From: Anadara kagoshimensis
Lineage: Eukaryota > Mollusca > Bivalvia > Arcoida > Arcidae
DNA length: 64,000 bases
Direction: 5' to 3'
NCBI GenBank assembly: GCA_021292105.1
Contig: CM037870.1
Location: 43,604,576-43,668,575 of the forward strand
Below are positions 10,661-21,355 of the stretch, piece by piece. The notes under the pieces are model-generated. The model did no database searches. It was not told where the DNA came from and saw only the letters and a list, made by a program, of their open reading frames with translations. The first letter of the stretch is position 1. Every line of letters starts with the position of its first letter. Position numbers and translations under genes: made by a program.

Positions 10661-12167
10661 TTTTTTGTTTGTTTGTTTGTGATTGTTCTGAAAATTAAGT
10701 GCATGCATTGCAACTATTAATTCCATGTTACATACACATTAGAAGTGATAAATGGTTTGTGTCATCCGTTACGGAATGGATATCTACTGATCAGGAAGTC
10801 AATGATACCGTTATTAAAAATCTGAATAATCGCCTATGCCGTGCTTAGATTTACAATCAAGCTGTTTAAATAATATGTACGTTTAAAACGCGTCAAATTT
10901 GTCTAAAAATAAAAATGATAGAACAAATGGCATCTAAATTTAAATTTGTGCGATAGTAGTTTTGTTTTTAAACTTCTGGAGATAAATCAGTACCACGAGA
11001 TGTGTTTGCAATGAACAACAAGGTGCAATTAATTGTATTCTAAATGTCTTGTTGACTTTGCCAATAAATTGCAGCGATAATAATTATTTAACATGTTGAC
11101 ACCATCATTTAAACGATGAAAACACCATAGAAGAAACTCATTAACTATTTTGTTTTGGGGACCGTATTACAATGGTCAAAAGATGCAAAATTACTAAAGT
11201 AAACCGTAATCATCTCCGGTTTTCTTGAAGCTGTCGATCCGATCCATAAAGAAGTTATTGAAATAACCATATGCATCCTATCTAAAGTAGCTTATTAAGC
11301 AGACATTGCAGTAACATATTGCTGTTTTTAACATCGCAAAATGCTGCAGCATAGCATGTAATACTTCTCTGTACAATCTCACACTTGCAAATAATTTTAA
11401 TTTATTATTGAAAGTAAAATTAACAACAAATAGAATTGATTTCTGTTATCCAAATTACCTCCCTTGAACTAGAGTTGTCGTTTTTCTGTAGTTTTGGTTA
11501 GTCCTCAGAGTCTAGCTGTTCAAAGCTCAAATATTTCTAAAACGTTAGTGAAATTTAAAAAAAATATTATGATTCAAAACATTTGAAATAAAAATACATT
11601 TTTACTTTTTCTGTTTCTATTTGATAATTATTGATTTCCAATTTTTTTAATATAAATTTTCAGAAATATTGCATCAAAAACTCATAACAAATTTTGACTG
11701 ACCAATTTGTAAAGTCAAGAAAACTTGAAACAACCAGGTCATAATGTACAATCTATCCAATAAGTAAAATAAACTATGTAATTCAATAAGTTCATTAAAG
11801 ACGTTTTAGGCCCTTTGTACCGAGAAGGATAGTCCCTGATGAATAAGGTCACCAAAGTACTCGAAAACTAATTTTCTTTTTGCGACTCACAAACTTTCTC
11901 ACTCTAGGTAGGCATGAATGAGTTTCGGACAGTGAAGGGCACTGTGGTTCGTAAAACGATTTTTAAACCACTCCGGCAACAAGCCCATCCATTAATAATG
12001 GTGCATGTTTCGTCAAAATTGCTGGTTTTGACAAAACCGACACGGACTGATATATTTGCTTTTGATTTGGTAGGTAACAATATGTTAAGGAATTGGATAG
12101 ACCGTAAGCAATTTGGCTAGAGCATTGTTTGATTTCGCTATTACTTAGAACATGTTTTCTTGTATCC
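10661..12167. other. AT-rich sequence, nothing assignable
   Basis: There are no supported genes or element ends. The opposed 68-codon frames at 11914-12120(+) and 11963-12169(-) overlap almost fully and lack motifs. Confidence 0.55.
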
Positions 12168-12420
12168 AAAAGTGCCCTGGAAATTTTTTATATACCATAG
12201 TTCCATGTCCCTCTCATTCTCAATTTCGTTTACACACTTGGTTGGTGTTGCTAGATAAAATGATGTTTACTTTTCCGGAGCACCCGGTCTCATTTCCCTG
12301 GTGGAAGTTCGCGTGTTTGACTTAATTTTTGTAGTTTCTAAGTTATACTATGCTTTGGGATTGTGATTTGAACATGGATTGGTATGTTTTTGTTTATATG
12401 TTTCATTTTCAAGTATAATG
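12168..12420 (+). mobile_element. T1 tail, orphan copy
   Basis: It aligns along its length with the 3' tail at 44550-44795. Shared blocks are CATAGTTCCATGT, TTCCGGAGCACCCGG, CCCTGGTGGAAGTTC and ATTGTGATT...ATGGATTGGTATGTTT. No reverse-transcriptase sequence precedes it, so the copy is severely 5'-truncated. Confidence 0.75.
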
Positions 12421-13124
12421 TTTTGCGTAGCTGATACGCAATTTACCTGTTATTGTTATGTCATTTTCTTCGATATTGGGAAATATTAATACAACATCAC
12501 ATCAGTTGATTTGGATCTGAAGGAAATAAATTAATTTTTATTGCCCAAAGATAATTGGTTCACGACATCTCTACATGAAAAAAATCTCTTCATATTTTTG
12601 TAGTTGATTTTTGCTATGAAAACAGGGATTATTATTACCTCTATAATACGCTTTGCTTCATCAATTGAATGCTATTTTACGCTTGATTAAAGATGACATG
12701 TTTAATTTCAAATCACGTTATAAATGTTTCACATCAAAATCAATCCATTTATTGATTATTTCAAATTTTATTCCTGTTTATTACGCATGTTATTTTTTCT
12801 ACTAAATATTGTATTTTGGTCAATGATCCCCAACCCAACTGAATTTTGTCTCGGATATAAAACAAAATAGTATAGTTACATTTCCTACATTCTGTATTTA
12901 TTACAATAGGGAATTAAGCAACACGCCTTCATTGTAACACAACTATCTTTCCTATTCGTAGATGACAGTTCAATCTCTTACAGTTTTTATGAACCATTGG
13001 TTTGCGCTGTCCACACTAGCAAAACTACATTGTGGTATAAAACAAATCAGAAAAACAAACTTCTGCACATAAACAAGTTTGGCCAATATGGCCATAATAA
13101 TGTTGACAAGTGTAATGGCTGTAT
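12421..13124. other. AT-rich sequence, nothing assignable
   Basis: No gene or repeat boundary was recognised. Confidence 0.55.
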
Positions 13125-13290
13125 TCAAAATACCCTGGACAAATTTGACGTCCCTTAGTATCTTGATTTTACATGTGTCGGGTGTAGCTACCTTGACACA
13201 AAGTGCCTTACCTTCCGGAGTACCCGCCCACACTTCATTAATACACGTTCACTTGACTGTTTTCAAAGTTGCTTTTGTCATTTAACGATA
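13125..13290 (+). mobile_element. T1 tail, diverged orphan copy
   Basis: The order of blocks matches the 44570-44740 tail: CCTGGACAAATTTGACGTCC, ATTTTACATGTGTCGGGTGT, CTTACCTTCCGGAGTACCC and ACACGTTCACTTGA. The 87-codon frame on the opposite strand (12970-13233) is an artefact of this repeat. Confidence 0.65.
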
Positions 13291-13621
13291 TGCTTCATAA
13301 CCAAAGAGTGAGCAGAGTTAATATTTCGTCACAAAAGTGTTGCTTATGCGACGTTAGTTTATTTGTGGTCAACCTTAATGTTACCTAACCAGAACAATAC
13401 CAGTTATATATAAGTGTATGTTATGCCAAATGACCGAAGTTGTATAAGGTTAAAATACTTTTATCAATAATAATAAAGAAATGGATATATGTCGGGCGGA
13501 CAAGATCAATCATCTGTAGTATTACTGTCATAACTTGACATATCTCTCTTTTACTTCCATTCTTCTCATATTTCAAGTCTTATAAGAAAGTAATTATCCA
13601 TTACATCATACGTACATGTAC

Positions 13622-14152
13622 GCCACTGACCTGTCAAAAGTTTAACACTAGGCTAACGAAATGGTGTTGAATGGGCAGCTAATCTCAACCTTGTATCTGA
13701 ACAGCTTTTCGGCAGTTGTAATATATCTCTAGACAGCTTTTCGGCAGTTGCAATATATCTATATACAGCTTTTCGGCAGTTGCAATATATCTCTAGACAG
13801 CTTTTCGGCAGTTGCAATATATCTCTAGACAGCTTTTCGGCAGTTGCAATATATCTCTAGACAGCTTTTCAGCAGTTGCAATATATCTATATACAGCTTT
13901 TCGGCAGTTGCAATATATCTATATACAGCTTTTCGGCAGTTGCTATATATCTCTAGACAGCTTTTCGGCAGTTGCAATATATCTATATACAGCTTTTCGG
14001 CAGTTGCAATATATCTATATACAGCTTTTCGGCAGTTGCAATATATCTCTCGACAGCTTTTTAGTCATTACCTATCTTTATCTCGGTTGCTAGGCAGCCG
14101 ATCTTTAGGTTATATTAGCTCAGTGTTAACCTTTCGACAGGTATGTACTGTA
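13622..14152. mobile_element. M1 element carrying an internal minisatellite
   Basis: The left end has GACCTGTCAAAAGTTTAACA then CTAGGCTAACG. The right end has TTAGCTCAGTGTTAAC then CTTTCGACAGGTATGTACTG. These are reverse complements and define the M1 terminal repeat. The interior is taken over by about eleven 32-bp units. Other M1 copies hold a single related segment (for example CAGCTTTTCGGCAACTCCTA at 17690), so the array grew from sequence already in the element. Confidence 0.85.
13705..14060. repeat. 32-bp minisatellite, about 11 copies
   Basis: The unit is CAGCTTTTCGGCAGTTGCAA + TATATCTCTAGA. The last eight bases alternate between CTCTAGA(C) and CTATATA(C) types, in the order C A C C C A A C A A C. 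Units are nearly identical and the period is almost always 32, so the expansion is recent. Overlapping 93- and 119-codon frames here repeat with the array and are not genes. Confidence 0.95.
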
Positions 14153-14821
14153 TACTTCAAACCAAACACAAAGCTATATCAAAATAATACGATTTCTCTC
14201 TAAGAAAACATTGACATGCATCCGTTCTACTAATGGTCTTTAATTATGCATCATGTGGAAGAATAAATGGAATGTTTAAGTTAGAATCTCTGTAGTTTGC
14301 TTATTTTAATGCGTCTGTCACGTCCATACACGCTTCTCTTAAAAAACAGTTCTCTAGTTGTGAACTGTTTAAACACAATAGATTTCACTTGGCTGTTGCC
14401 AATGTGTGAATAGCATTATTCTCAACAGTATTACAATCTTAAATAGAGTGCCTTCAGTAACAACAAGAAAATTGCATTTAATTCACAAATTCATTATGTA
14501 GTTGAATTACTTTTTGTTTCGTCAATTTTAATTCTATGAATAACGCTTCAACAATAACCGGCTCTATTGTTATGCGCAACTTCGGATTTTATGAAATAAT
14601 GCATCAAATGTAGCACATGAGAGTTATACTTATCTATAAATAGCTATACTTTGTGTGTATGTATGGACCAACAGCTGAAAGAAAATGTGGAATAATGGTT
14701 TCTTAACCAGTCCAAGGTCGGGGATTTTTAAATCAGTGATCCAAATATGTGTTTGTCCTTTTTTCTTGATTTGTTTTGCTGTTTCTGACATTAGCTTGTA
14801 TATATACACACTTTTTAGTTG
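14153..14821. other. AT-rich sequence with one degraded P1 copy
   Basis: At 14569-14620 the sequence GTTATGCGCAACTTCGGAT...ATGTAGCACATGA matches P1 (compare 21897) with a decayed left arm. Nothing else is assignable. Confidence 0.5.
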
Positions 14822-14955
14822 TTTCTGTCATTTGATCGTGTTGTGCCTTGGTCTTGGTTGCGTTGTTTGTTTCTGTCATTGGGTTGTATTGTGCCTTGGT
14901 CTTAGTTGCGTTGTTTGTTTCTGTCATTAGGTTGTATTGTGCCTTGGTCATAGTT
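14822..14955. repeat. About 55-bp tandem repeat, three copies
   Basis: GTTTCTGTCATT followed by GTGCCTTGGTC and TTGCGTTGTTT occurs three times in tandem. Frames on both strands (14685-14930 and 14733-14951) stay open only because of the repeat. Confidence 0.9.
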
Positions 14956-17609
14956 TTTCATTTACGCTTACCACTTGGTTAGGTTATCAAAATATTTTAC
15001 AACCTAACCAACGAGATATGATAAAAACGCAGTATCTGCCATGTTAAAAATCCGTTGAGTCACTTAAACATGAGAAAATTTAAAAAAAAAATACATTACA
15101 TTCTTCATTTAGCTTTGAATAGCATTAACAAATTATCCCAATTTCCTATTGTTATTACATTAATAAACTTATACAAAATCTGATTATAGCAATGACTGAA
15201 GCATGTTTTAATTGAAATCAAGCTATTTTTACGTTGTGCCTTATTCCATGCTTTCTCCAAGACATGTGGTAAAACACATAGAGATGGTATTTATAAGTTA
15301 AAAGGCATCCGTTTATCGGTATTGAATGCAAGTTATTATCCATTGTTTGATAGCAATTTTCAATTCACTCATAAACGAAATAATCACTCATACAAGTTTA
15401 TACTTATTGTACGAATTTAATTCAACTTTAGAAACTAGCAAAATTTAATTAATTAATTTTTTTTAATTTCTAGATATATAATTTTATTTAAAACACCTAT
15501 ATTAGAATCACATAAATTGTATTTTTTAATTTTTGTTAACAGCACAAAAACCGATCGATTTAATTTAATATACGTGGGCTGCGCTTTAGGGCAGTTGAGT
15601 AATTGTATTCTCCCTTATAATGCAAATAAAATATAGAAACTGGCCTAAAATGAAGAAAAAGCAACAACTATTGATAACATATAAGACCACTGGGCATCTT
15701 TATGTTATTATTTCAATTGCCCGCCCACAGTTACACAATCCGGGAGTTTTATCACCTGCGGTTTCAACTTGTTTTGCCTTATTTTCTGATTACATTTTTT
15801 CCTGGTTTTAGATACAAATATATGTTTCAGCTACAAATTGTTTGCATTTATTGCCAATTAACGCAACTACGCAATAATCAGGTGATCAGAAATACTTTCA
15901 TTTCTAAACATAATTTTAAACTATATGTACCAATTTGACCCATTGGAAGTAATGTTGAATAACCACTTATAAACTAATACATGTACATTTCACTTTATAT
16001 AACTAGGCTTTGGTAAGTTGATGGCCGTGGTATTGAGACATTACCACCCCAAAATATTGAACTCATACTGGTATTATAGGTTATTTGCAAAAATGGTAAT
16101 TTCAGGAGCACAACATGCAATTAAATACTAAAGTACAACTATGTTGCTAACAGGCCATTCACCTTCTAAGTTATTCAAACTTTGATTTTACACCCCATAA
16201 AGATTCTGACAATCAAAGAAAAACACATATTGATTATTCAATGAATACCAAAGGGACTCGATTCAAATTAACACAAAAATTTATCAAAAAATTCCGAGGG
16301 CACCGAATAAATAAATATGGCGCCAATGCTATTCAGTCTTTAAAACAAGAAATCAATGAATTTGTCCTCACTTTGTAACTGATGAAACGTCCTACAGGGG
16401 TTATGTTTTCTTGTCATATTTGATAATAAACATATAGGCTTTTAATATTTTTCTTTGTTTTTAAAGAAACACTTTTTATTCTATATTGTCAAATTCTATT
16501 ACAATGACAGTAATCGTCATGGGATTACATAAGGAATTTATTGTCAATTTTAAGACAACTTGTAAAATTGACATACAATCACTATAAATACGCAGTTTAA
16601 GAATTGTTCATGGAAAAAAAGTCCCGATAAAAGGTAGTCCAATCTCTAACAAGGAAATACGCCTACGCTTTATAATTATAACGAAGATTCACTCAAAGGG
16701 TAAAGTTGTATACAGATAATCATTTTGAACTTTATGTTTTGATGATTTTCCAATACGGTGAGTTTGTCTTCTGCATCTCATGACGCACATATAGCAAGTC
16801 ATACGCAGCTTCATTGAACACTTTACAACGACAGAGCAGATAGAACCAGAAATGATAATCGTTTTGCATTTCTTATTTTATTTTCTAGATCAACTATTTT
16901 CGCCTTTATTGTGTTTATGACAGTGAAGTATCCATGCAAAGTTTCAAAAGAAAATCCAACAAATCTTGATAATGATAACATATTCATGTTTGATATTGCT
17001 CACTTACTTTGGCCAAGTAATAAGGCCGAAAATCGTAAAGCGAATACCATGAAAAATCTCTGCGGAAAAGAAAATGTATCCACTATGTGGATTTTAATGT
17101 CGCTATTGGCAATGTTTACATCTTAGACGGTTATGTCTTTGATGCCGTATTACGTTGCCTGTGTAAAAAGATCTGACATTCAACTTGTTTTCAACATGTA
17201 AAATTCCCGTTACGGCATTATTTTACTCTGTACAAAAGTATTCTATGATAATTGCAAATGCGCATAGCAGGAGTTAAGTAACTTTGGTCGGGTTTATTGG
17301 ATATTCTATGACAATTGAGTACTATTCGCTGAAACAGTCAGTGACCGCCGATAGCACGTCTTTGCAGCATACATTTGGCTGTTCAAATCCTAAATATATC
17401 TATTGAATTATTATAAATGCATAGCCATGCGTTTCACTGCAATTGTAAAAATTCTTAGAAAATAAGTCTGACCCCTATAATAAAAACTTATCTCGTGTTA
17501 TCAGTACCATCAAATCACTATTATTTCTACTGTAAAGCAATGTCTGAATCAGGAAATTAAATTTTCTATTTTCTAGAACATAGGCAAAGGCACTTAGCCC
17601 TCTAATATC
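14956..17609. other. AT-rich sequence, no supported gene
   Basis: Frames of 63-78 codons near 15620-15938 and 71 codons at 16911-17126 were inspected. They show no recognisable motif. I see no inverted or tandem repeat of note. Confidence 0.5.
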
Positions 17610-17819
17610 ACAAGCCTGTCGAAAAGTTAACAGTAAGCCAAATAACAAATCGGCAGTTAATTTCGATCCCCCATTAATTTATCCGGACAGCTTTTCGGCA
17701 ACTCCTATCTACCTCTTTGTGGCTTGTTGGTCACTAGCTATCCATATCTATGTCACTCGACAGTCGAGCTTTGGCTATTTTCCATTAGTTCGTTGTGTAA
17801 CTTTCGACAGGTCTGTACC
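17610..17819. mobile_element. M1 element, compact copy
   Basis: The ends are GCCTGTCGAAAAGTTAACAG and GTAACTTTCGACAGGTCTGT. The interior retains a single CAGCTTTTCGGCAACTCCTA segment and ACTCGACAGTCGAG, features shared with the other copies. Length is about 210 bp. Confidence 0.85.
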
Positions 17820-19842
17820 CTAGTTAATGCATGGTATCACTCCTGATCATCATATCTGATTTATTCTTTAGAAAGATAGATTAAACTCCAAACCGTTTTG
17901 GACATCAATAGCTAACAGTCCAAAATGTTGGACCTTAAGCAGTACGATGATAATTAACCCGTCAAAAGATGAAACAATACTGACACCATTTTGGTACCCT
18001 AGGGACCAAGTCAATCTGATTACTAAGCTAATACTTTCATCATAAAACAACACTTCTCCTTCTTGATCAAATAAAGCTCACTGTGAGAAAAAAGACAATA
18101 GGTTTAAGGGTGACTTGTAATATACATTTATATTGTCAGAAAAAAGTGGTTATGTTGAAATATGGTTTGGACTACATTGAGTCGCTATGTATATGATAAA
18201 TAACGCGTCCTGTATCTGAGCCAACTTTATGTACTTTATTTCTACGACTTACATTATCTTGTGTATTATCACTTGTTTCAAAATCAAATGTCGAAAATTA
18301 CCCTTGGTATATTTCCCGTCATCATAATGGGTGAATTTAGAAGTTTTTCGTATCATATATTGTTGGTATATCAGCAAGAACAAACAACGCACCATAGCTT
18401 CGTCGTCATTGCATACATCTTACAAGAGTGCAATTTGTTGCATAATGTCACATCTGCCAATATTTACCACAAATAAGGGATTCTTCTATTTCTTATGAAA
18501 ACAATCATCTTGCATTAAACATTAGTTCATATTTGTCAACTAAACGCTTACAAGATGTTGTTCTTTGCGGTATTAACCGATACACCGATATCGTAGACGT
18601 CATTTGTGATAAGCAATAATTATGGCAATATACCTAACTTTTGCCAATAATATAAATTATAAATTTCATATCAATTTTACAATATCAGTCTCCAATTTTC
18701 TATCGGTGTCTTGTAACAAGGACTGAGTCGGTTGTACAAAATCCGAAAATAACCGTTAATAAAAGAACCGATATATTCATATTTCAACGTCAATTAAATG
18801 AGCTTGTCATCCGTGATAATATGATCAGACCGATTAATTTCTCGTAAAACACGTCAAAGACATAAATCTTTTTTCAACGTTTCACTTAAGACATATAGTG
18901 CATTTTATAGCAGTATTCGATAAAATGCTCGGTTTATTCCTTTTGTTTGCTTGTTTCGAGAAAAGTCGATATATTTCCGTCCTGGGATTCGGCCTTTTTT
19001 CGCAACACATAACAATTAACTCGTGAACGGTATCAGGGTTGTATCACTTGTCAAAAACTATTATTTTCCAGGAATCATATTGGAATTTCATTATGTTTTT
19101 ACTTTCCAGTAAACACTGGTATAAAACGTATTCAATGGAGTATAACAATGTTGTGCCATTTAGAGGTTACGCTTTTTGAATTTTCGTTTTTCGAGGGATA
19201 GGAATTTGGCAATTGTGTTATCTTAGGAGATAAGACTTTTGTGATGTTTTATGTTACTTTAAATAATATATGGCTATGCACCCGTTATGCGTGGATTTTC
19301 CGATGGAGAAGAAAGCAGTGTTAACATAGACGGGTAGGTTATTTACATTTTAAATCCCCCCTAAAGTATCGCCTGCTATTTGTTAATGGCAGACTGATGG
19401 CTATTTAAACACACTTAAGACAATTTTATCGCAAAGTAATTAAATTTCTACTACAAAAGTTGGTAAAACATAGATTTGGGAATATTTGATTTTGCTAAAA
19501 CAAAAATTAAGTTTCTCTTTGTCCCAGATGGATGATTACGTGGATGGTAATTTGGAAATATTGCATGTGGTTTATTTAAATTTTAGAATTAGCATGTCGG
19601 TATTCTAAAAATATAAATCACTGCAATTATTTTTATCATTTGTACTTTTATCATTGGTATTTCCATGCTCTATTTTAACGACTCTGAATGCAGTATTAAA
19701 AATAAGTAAATGACAGCAATTAATCATAATGTATTAAAATCATTTATAAATGAATACAACAGATCAAATCCTGAAATTTAACAAGCTATACATGTACCAC
19801 GCAATTAATTGGATAACAATTTTAGAAATATGTCTCTTGCAG
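17820..19842. other. AT-rich sequence, nothing assignable
   Basis: Frames at 17868(-) and 18261(+) are short and featureless. No repeat boundary was recognised. Confidence 0.5.
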
Positions 19843-19913
19843 ACACTGGTCGATACCACTTCGGTCTTCTGGAGAGGGGGGAGACCGACTATAAATCGTC
19901 ACTAGTACTGTAG
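19843..19913 (+). CDS. Candidate exon fragment ending in a stop codon
   Basis: A good acceptor (TATGTCTCTTGCAG, ending 19842) precedes a GC-richer stretch that reads, after two bases, TGRYHFGLLERGETDYKSS then LVL and TAG at 19911. The residue mix is unlike the Ile/Lys/Asn/Phe-rich translations around it. No polyadenylation signal is obvious in the next 100 bases, and a SINE starts at 19997. I do not recognise the peptide. It may be a terminal coding exon, a relic or chance. Confidence 0.22.
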
Positions 19914-19996
19914 CTATATCTTTTACCTCTACTTCGTGATTTACAATTCTTGCACTGGCATTTACCCAGTCATTTTATGGCATTGCTTTATTTCTC

Positions 19997-20343
19997 TACA
20001 ACTGCGGTAGCTCAGTTGATACAGTGCTTTCTTAGTAAGTGGTAGGTCGTGGGTTCATCCCCGGCCGGGTCTGACCAAAGACTTGAAAGTGGGCAGAGAC
20101 TATTCTTTACACAAGCACTCGGCATTAAGAAATGAAAGTCATGGTTCTTTCGGATGGGAACTTGAAATAAACGAGGTCCCGTGTCATGGTGGGCTTGGTA
20201 CGATAAAGAATCATGTCGGATTATGCCGTCAGCGCAACACACAGGCGAAATTTCTGCACCTTCGCCTATAGCTAGCGACGTCTCGATATAAGTGGAATAT
20301 TCTTGACTGGGACGTTAAACACTATTACTCACTCACTCAACTC
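19997..20343 (+). mobile_element. tRNA-derived SINE, full length
   Basis: The tRNA-like head has A-box GTAGCTCAGTTGATACAGTG and B-box GGGTTCATCCCC. The central domain includes AAGCACTCGGCATTAAGAAA, CATGGTGGGCTTGGTACGAT and AATTTCTGCACC. The 3' end is TTCTTGACTGGGACGTTAAA followed by an ACTC repeat. TATTTCTC flanks both sides (19989-19996 and 20344-20351), an 8-bp target duplication that fixes the boundaries. Transcription would be by RNA polymerase III. The 76-codon antisense and 62-codon sense frames are artefacts. Confidence 0.93.
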
Positions 20344-21079
20344 TATTTCTCCATTCAGCATTAATATTCTATAATTTCCATTCTTCATATTCAAAACATA
20401 AATATATGTTATACATGTGTTTTGTCCTTCAAACAGTTCATTTTTTCAATACATGTGATGCTTTCACAAGTACATTTTGACTGTTGTCTTCTTCGCTAGC
20501 AATACTGCTTACTATATGCCCCAGTCAAAACTTTTTTACTTTTATCGAGGCGGTCAATTCAGGAATTGTATAGGAAATTGGTGTTCCGAGAGAAAATTAA
20601 CTACCTTCGCCATACTCGTGTGAACTTTCAAACACTGGATAAATCTTCAGACCAATGTAGTAGCAATTGGATAAATTATAAGAAAAGTCGTATGACGTGT
20701 TCGTGGTTGTTTTACATGTACGCATACGTATTGTTATTAATATTTATGTTCCCTATAAACTGACTTAGCCGACACTTTGGATAATGGATATTGTTACCCT
20801 TTTTCCTGACACACCCCTTTCCTTTTTTATTACGCCCACACAATCGGACTACATGGACATGCTCAGTTATCTTTATTTCAAGGATGTGTCATGTAGTATC
20901 GTACCCATGGATATAATAAGACAACATGTGGAAGTTGCATCCGACTGCAAAATCAATAATTTGTATCAAGGAAAAAGAAATAGATTCTACCTGTCACATC
21001 TTGTATACGCAAGAGACCATCTTAATAAGAGGAAAACATATACTTGAGAAAAAAACACCGCGTTAAAGTTCATAGTCAA
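20344..21079. other. Unassigned sequence with two short ORFs
   Basis: The frames at 20566-20763 (65 codons) and 20784-21047 (87 codons) have varied composition. The second reads MDIVTLFPDTPLSFFITPTQ at its start. I recognise no family, and no splice or polyadenylation signal supports it. Confidence 0.35.
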
Positions 21080-21164
21080 AACGCATGTGGCGTTTGTTCG
21101 GTCTGATATAATTATAGTAGTTGCTTTTTAGATAGCATGTACATATATATGAATATGTAAAATA

Positions 21165-21249
<85 letters not shown>

Positions 21250-21355
21250 ATCAAGTTCTGAGTTTAAACGCATGTAGCGTTTGTACGGTCTGAAATAATT
21301 ATAGTAGCTGCTTTTTCAATAGTATGTATATGGATATGTGCGTGTGTGTGTCTAT
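21080..21355. repeat. About 187-bp duplication with compound (GT)n(GA)n microsatellite
   Basis: ACGCATGTGGCGTTTGTTCG...TAATTATAGTAGTTGCTTTT at 21081 recurs as ACGCATGTAGCGTTTGTACG...TAATTATAGTAGCTGCTTTT at 21268. Each copy leads into a GT run. The first run is long and compound, (GT)16 then (GA)23 at 21167-21244. The second is short. Confidence 0.9.

Noticed and set aside
12970..13233. 87-residue antisense ORF (MWAGTPEG...)
   Set aside because: It lies on the reverse strand of a T1 tail fragment. Similar antisense openness is expected from that repeat.
13705..14060. CRISPR-like array of regular 32-bp units
   Set aside because: The units are contiguous with no unique spacers, lie inside a TIR element, and are in animal-type DNA. 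It is a minisatellite.
13812..14203. Repeat proteins of 93 and 119 residues
   Set aside because: Two frames are open at once across a 32-bp satellite, so the openness comes from the unit sequence.
19997..20070. Functional tRNA gene
   Set aside because: A- and B-boxes are present, but no proper cloverleaf or acceptor stem closes, and the sequence continues into a SINE body with target duplications.
20784..21047. 87-residue ORF as a gene
   Set aside because: Composition is moderately varied, but there is no motif, promoter, splice or polyadenylation support, and I recognise no family.
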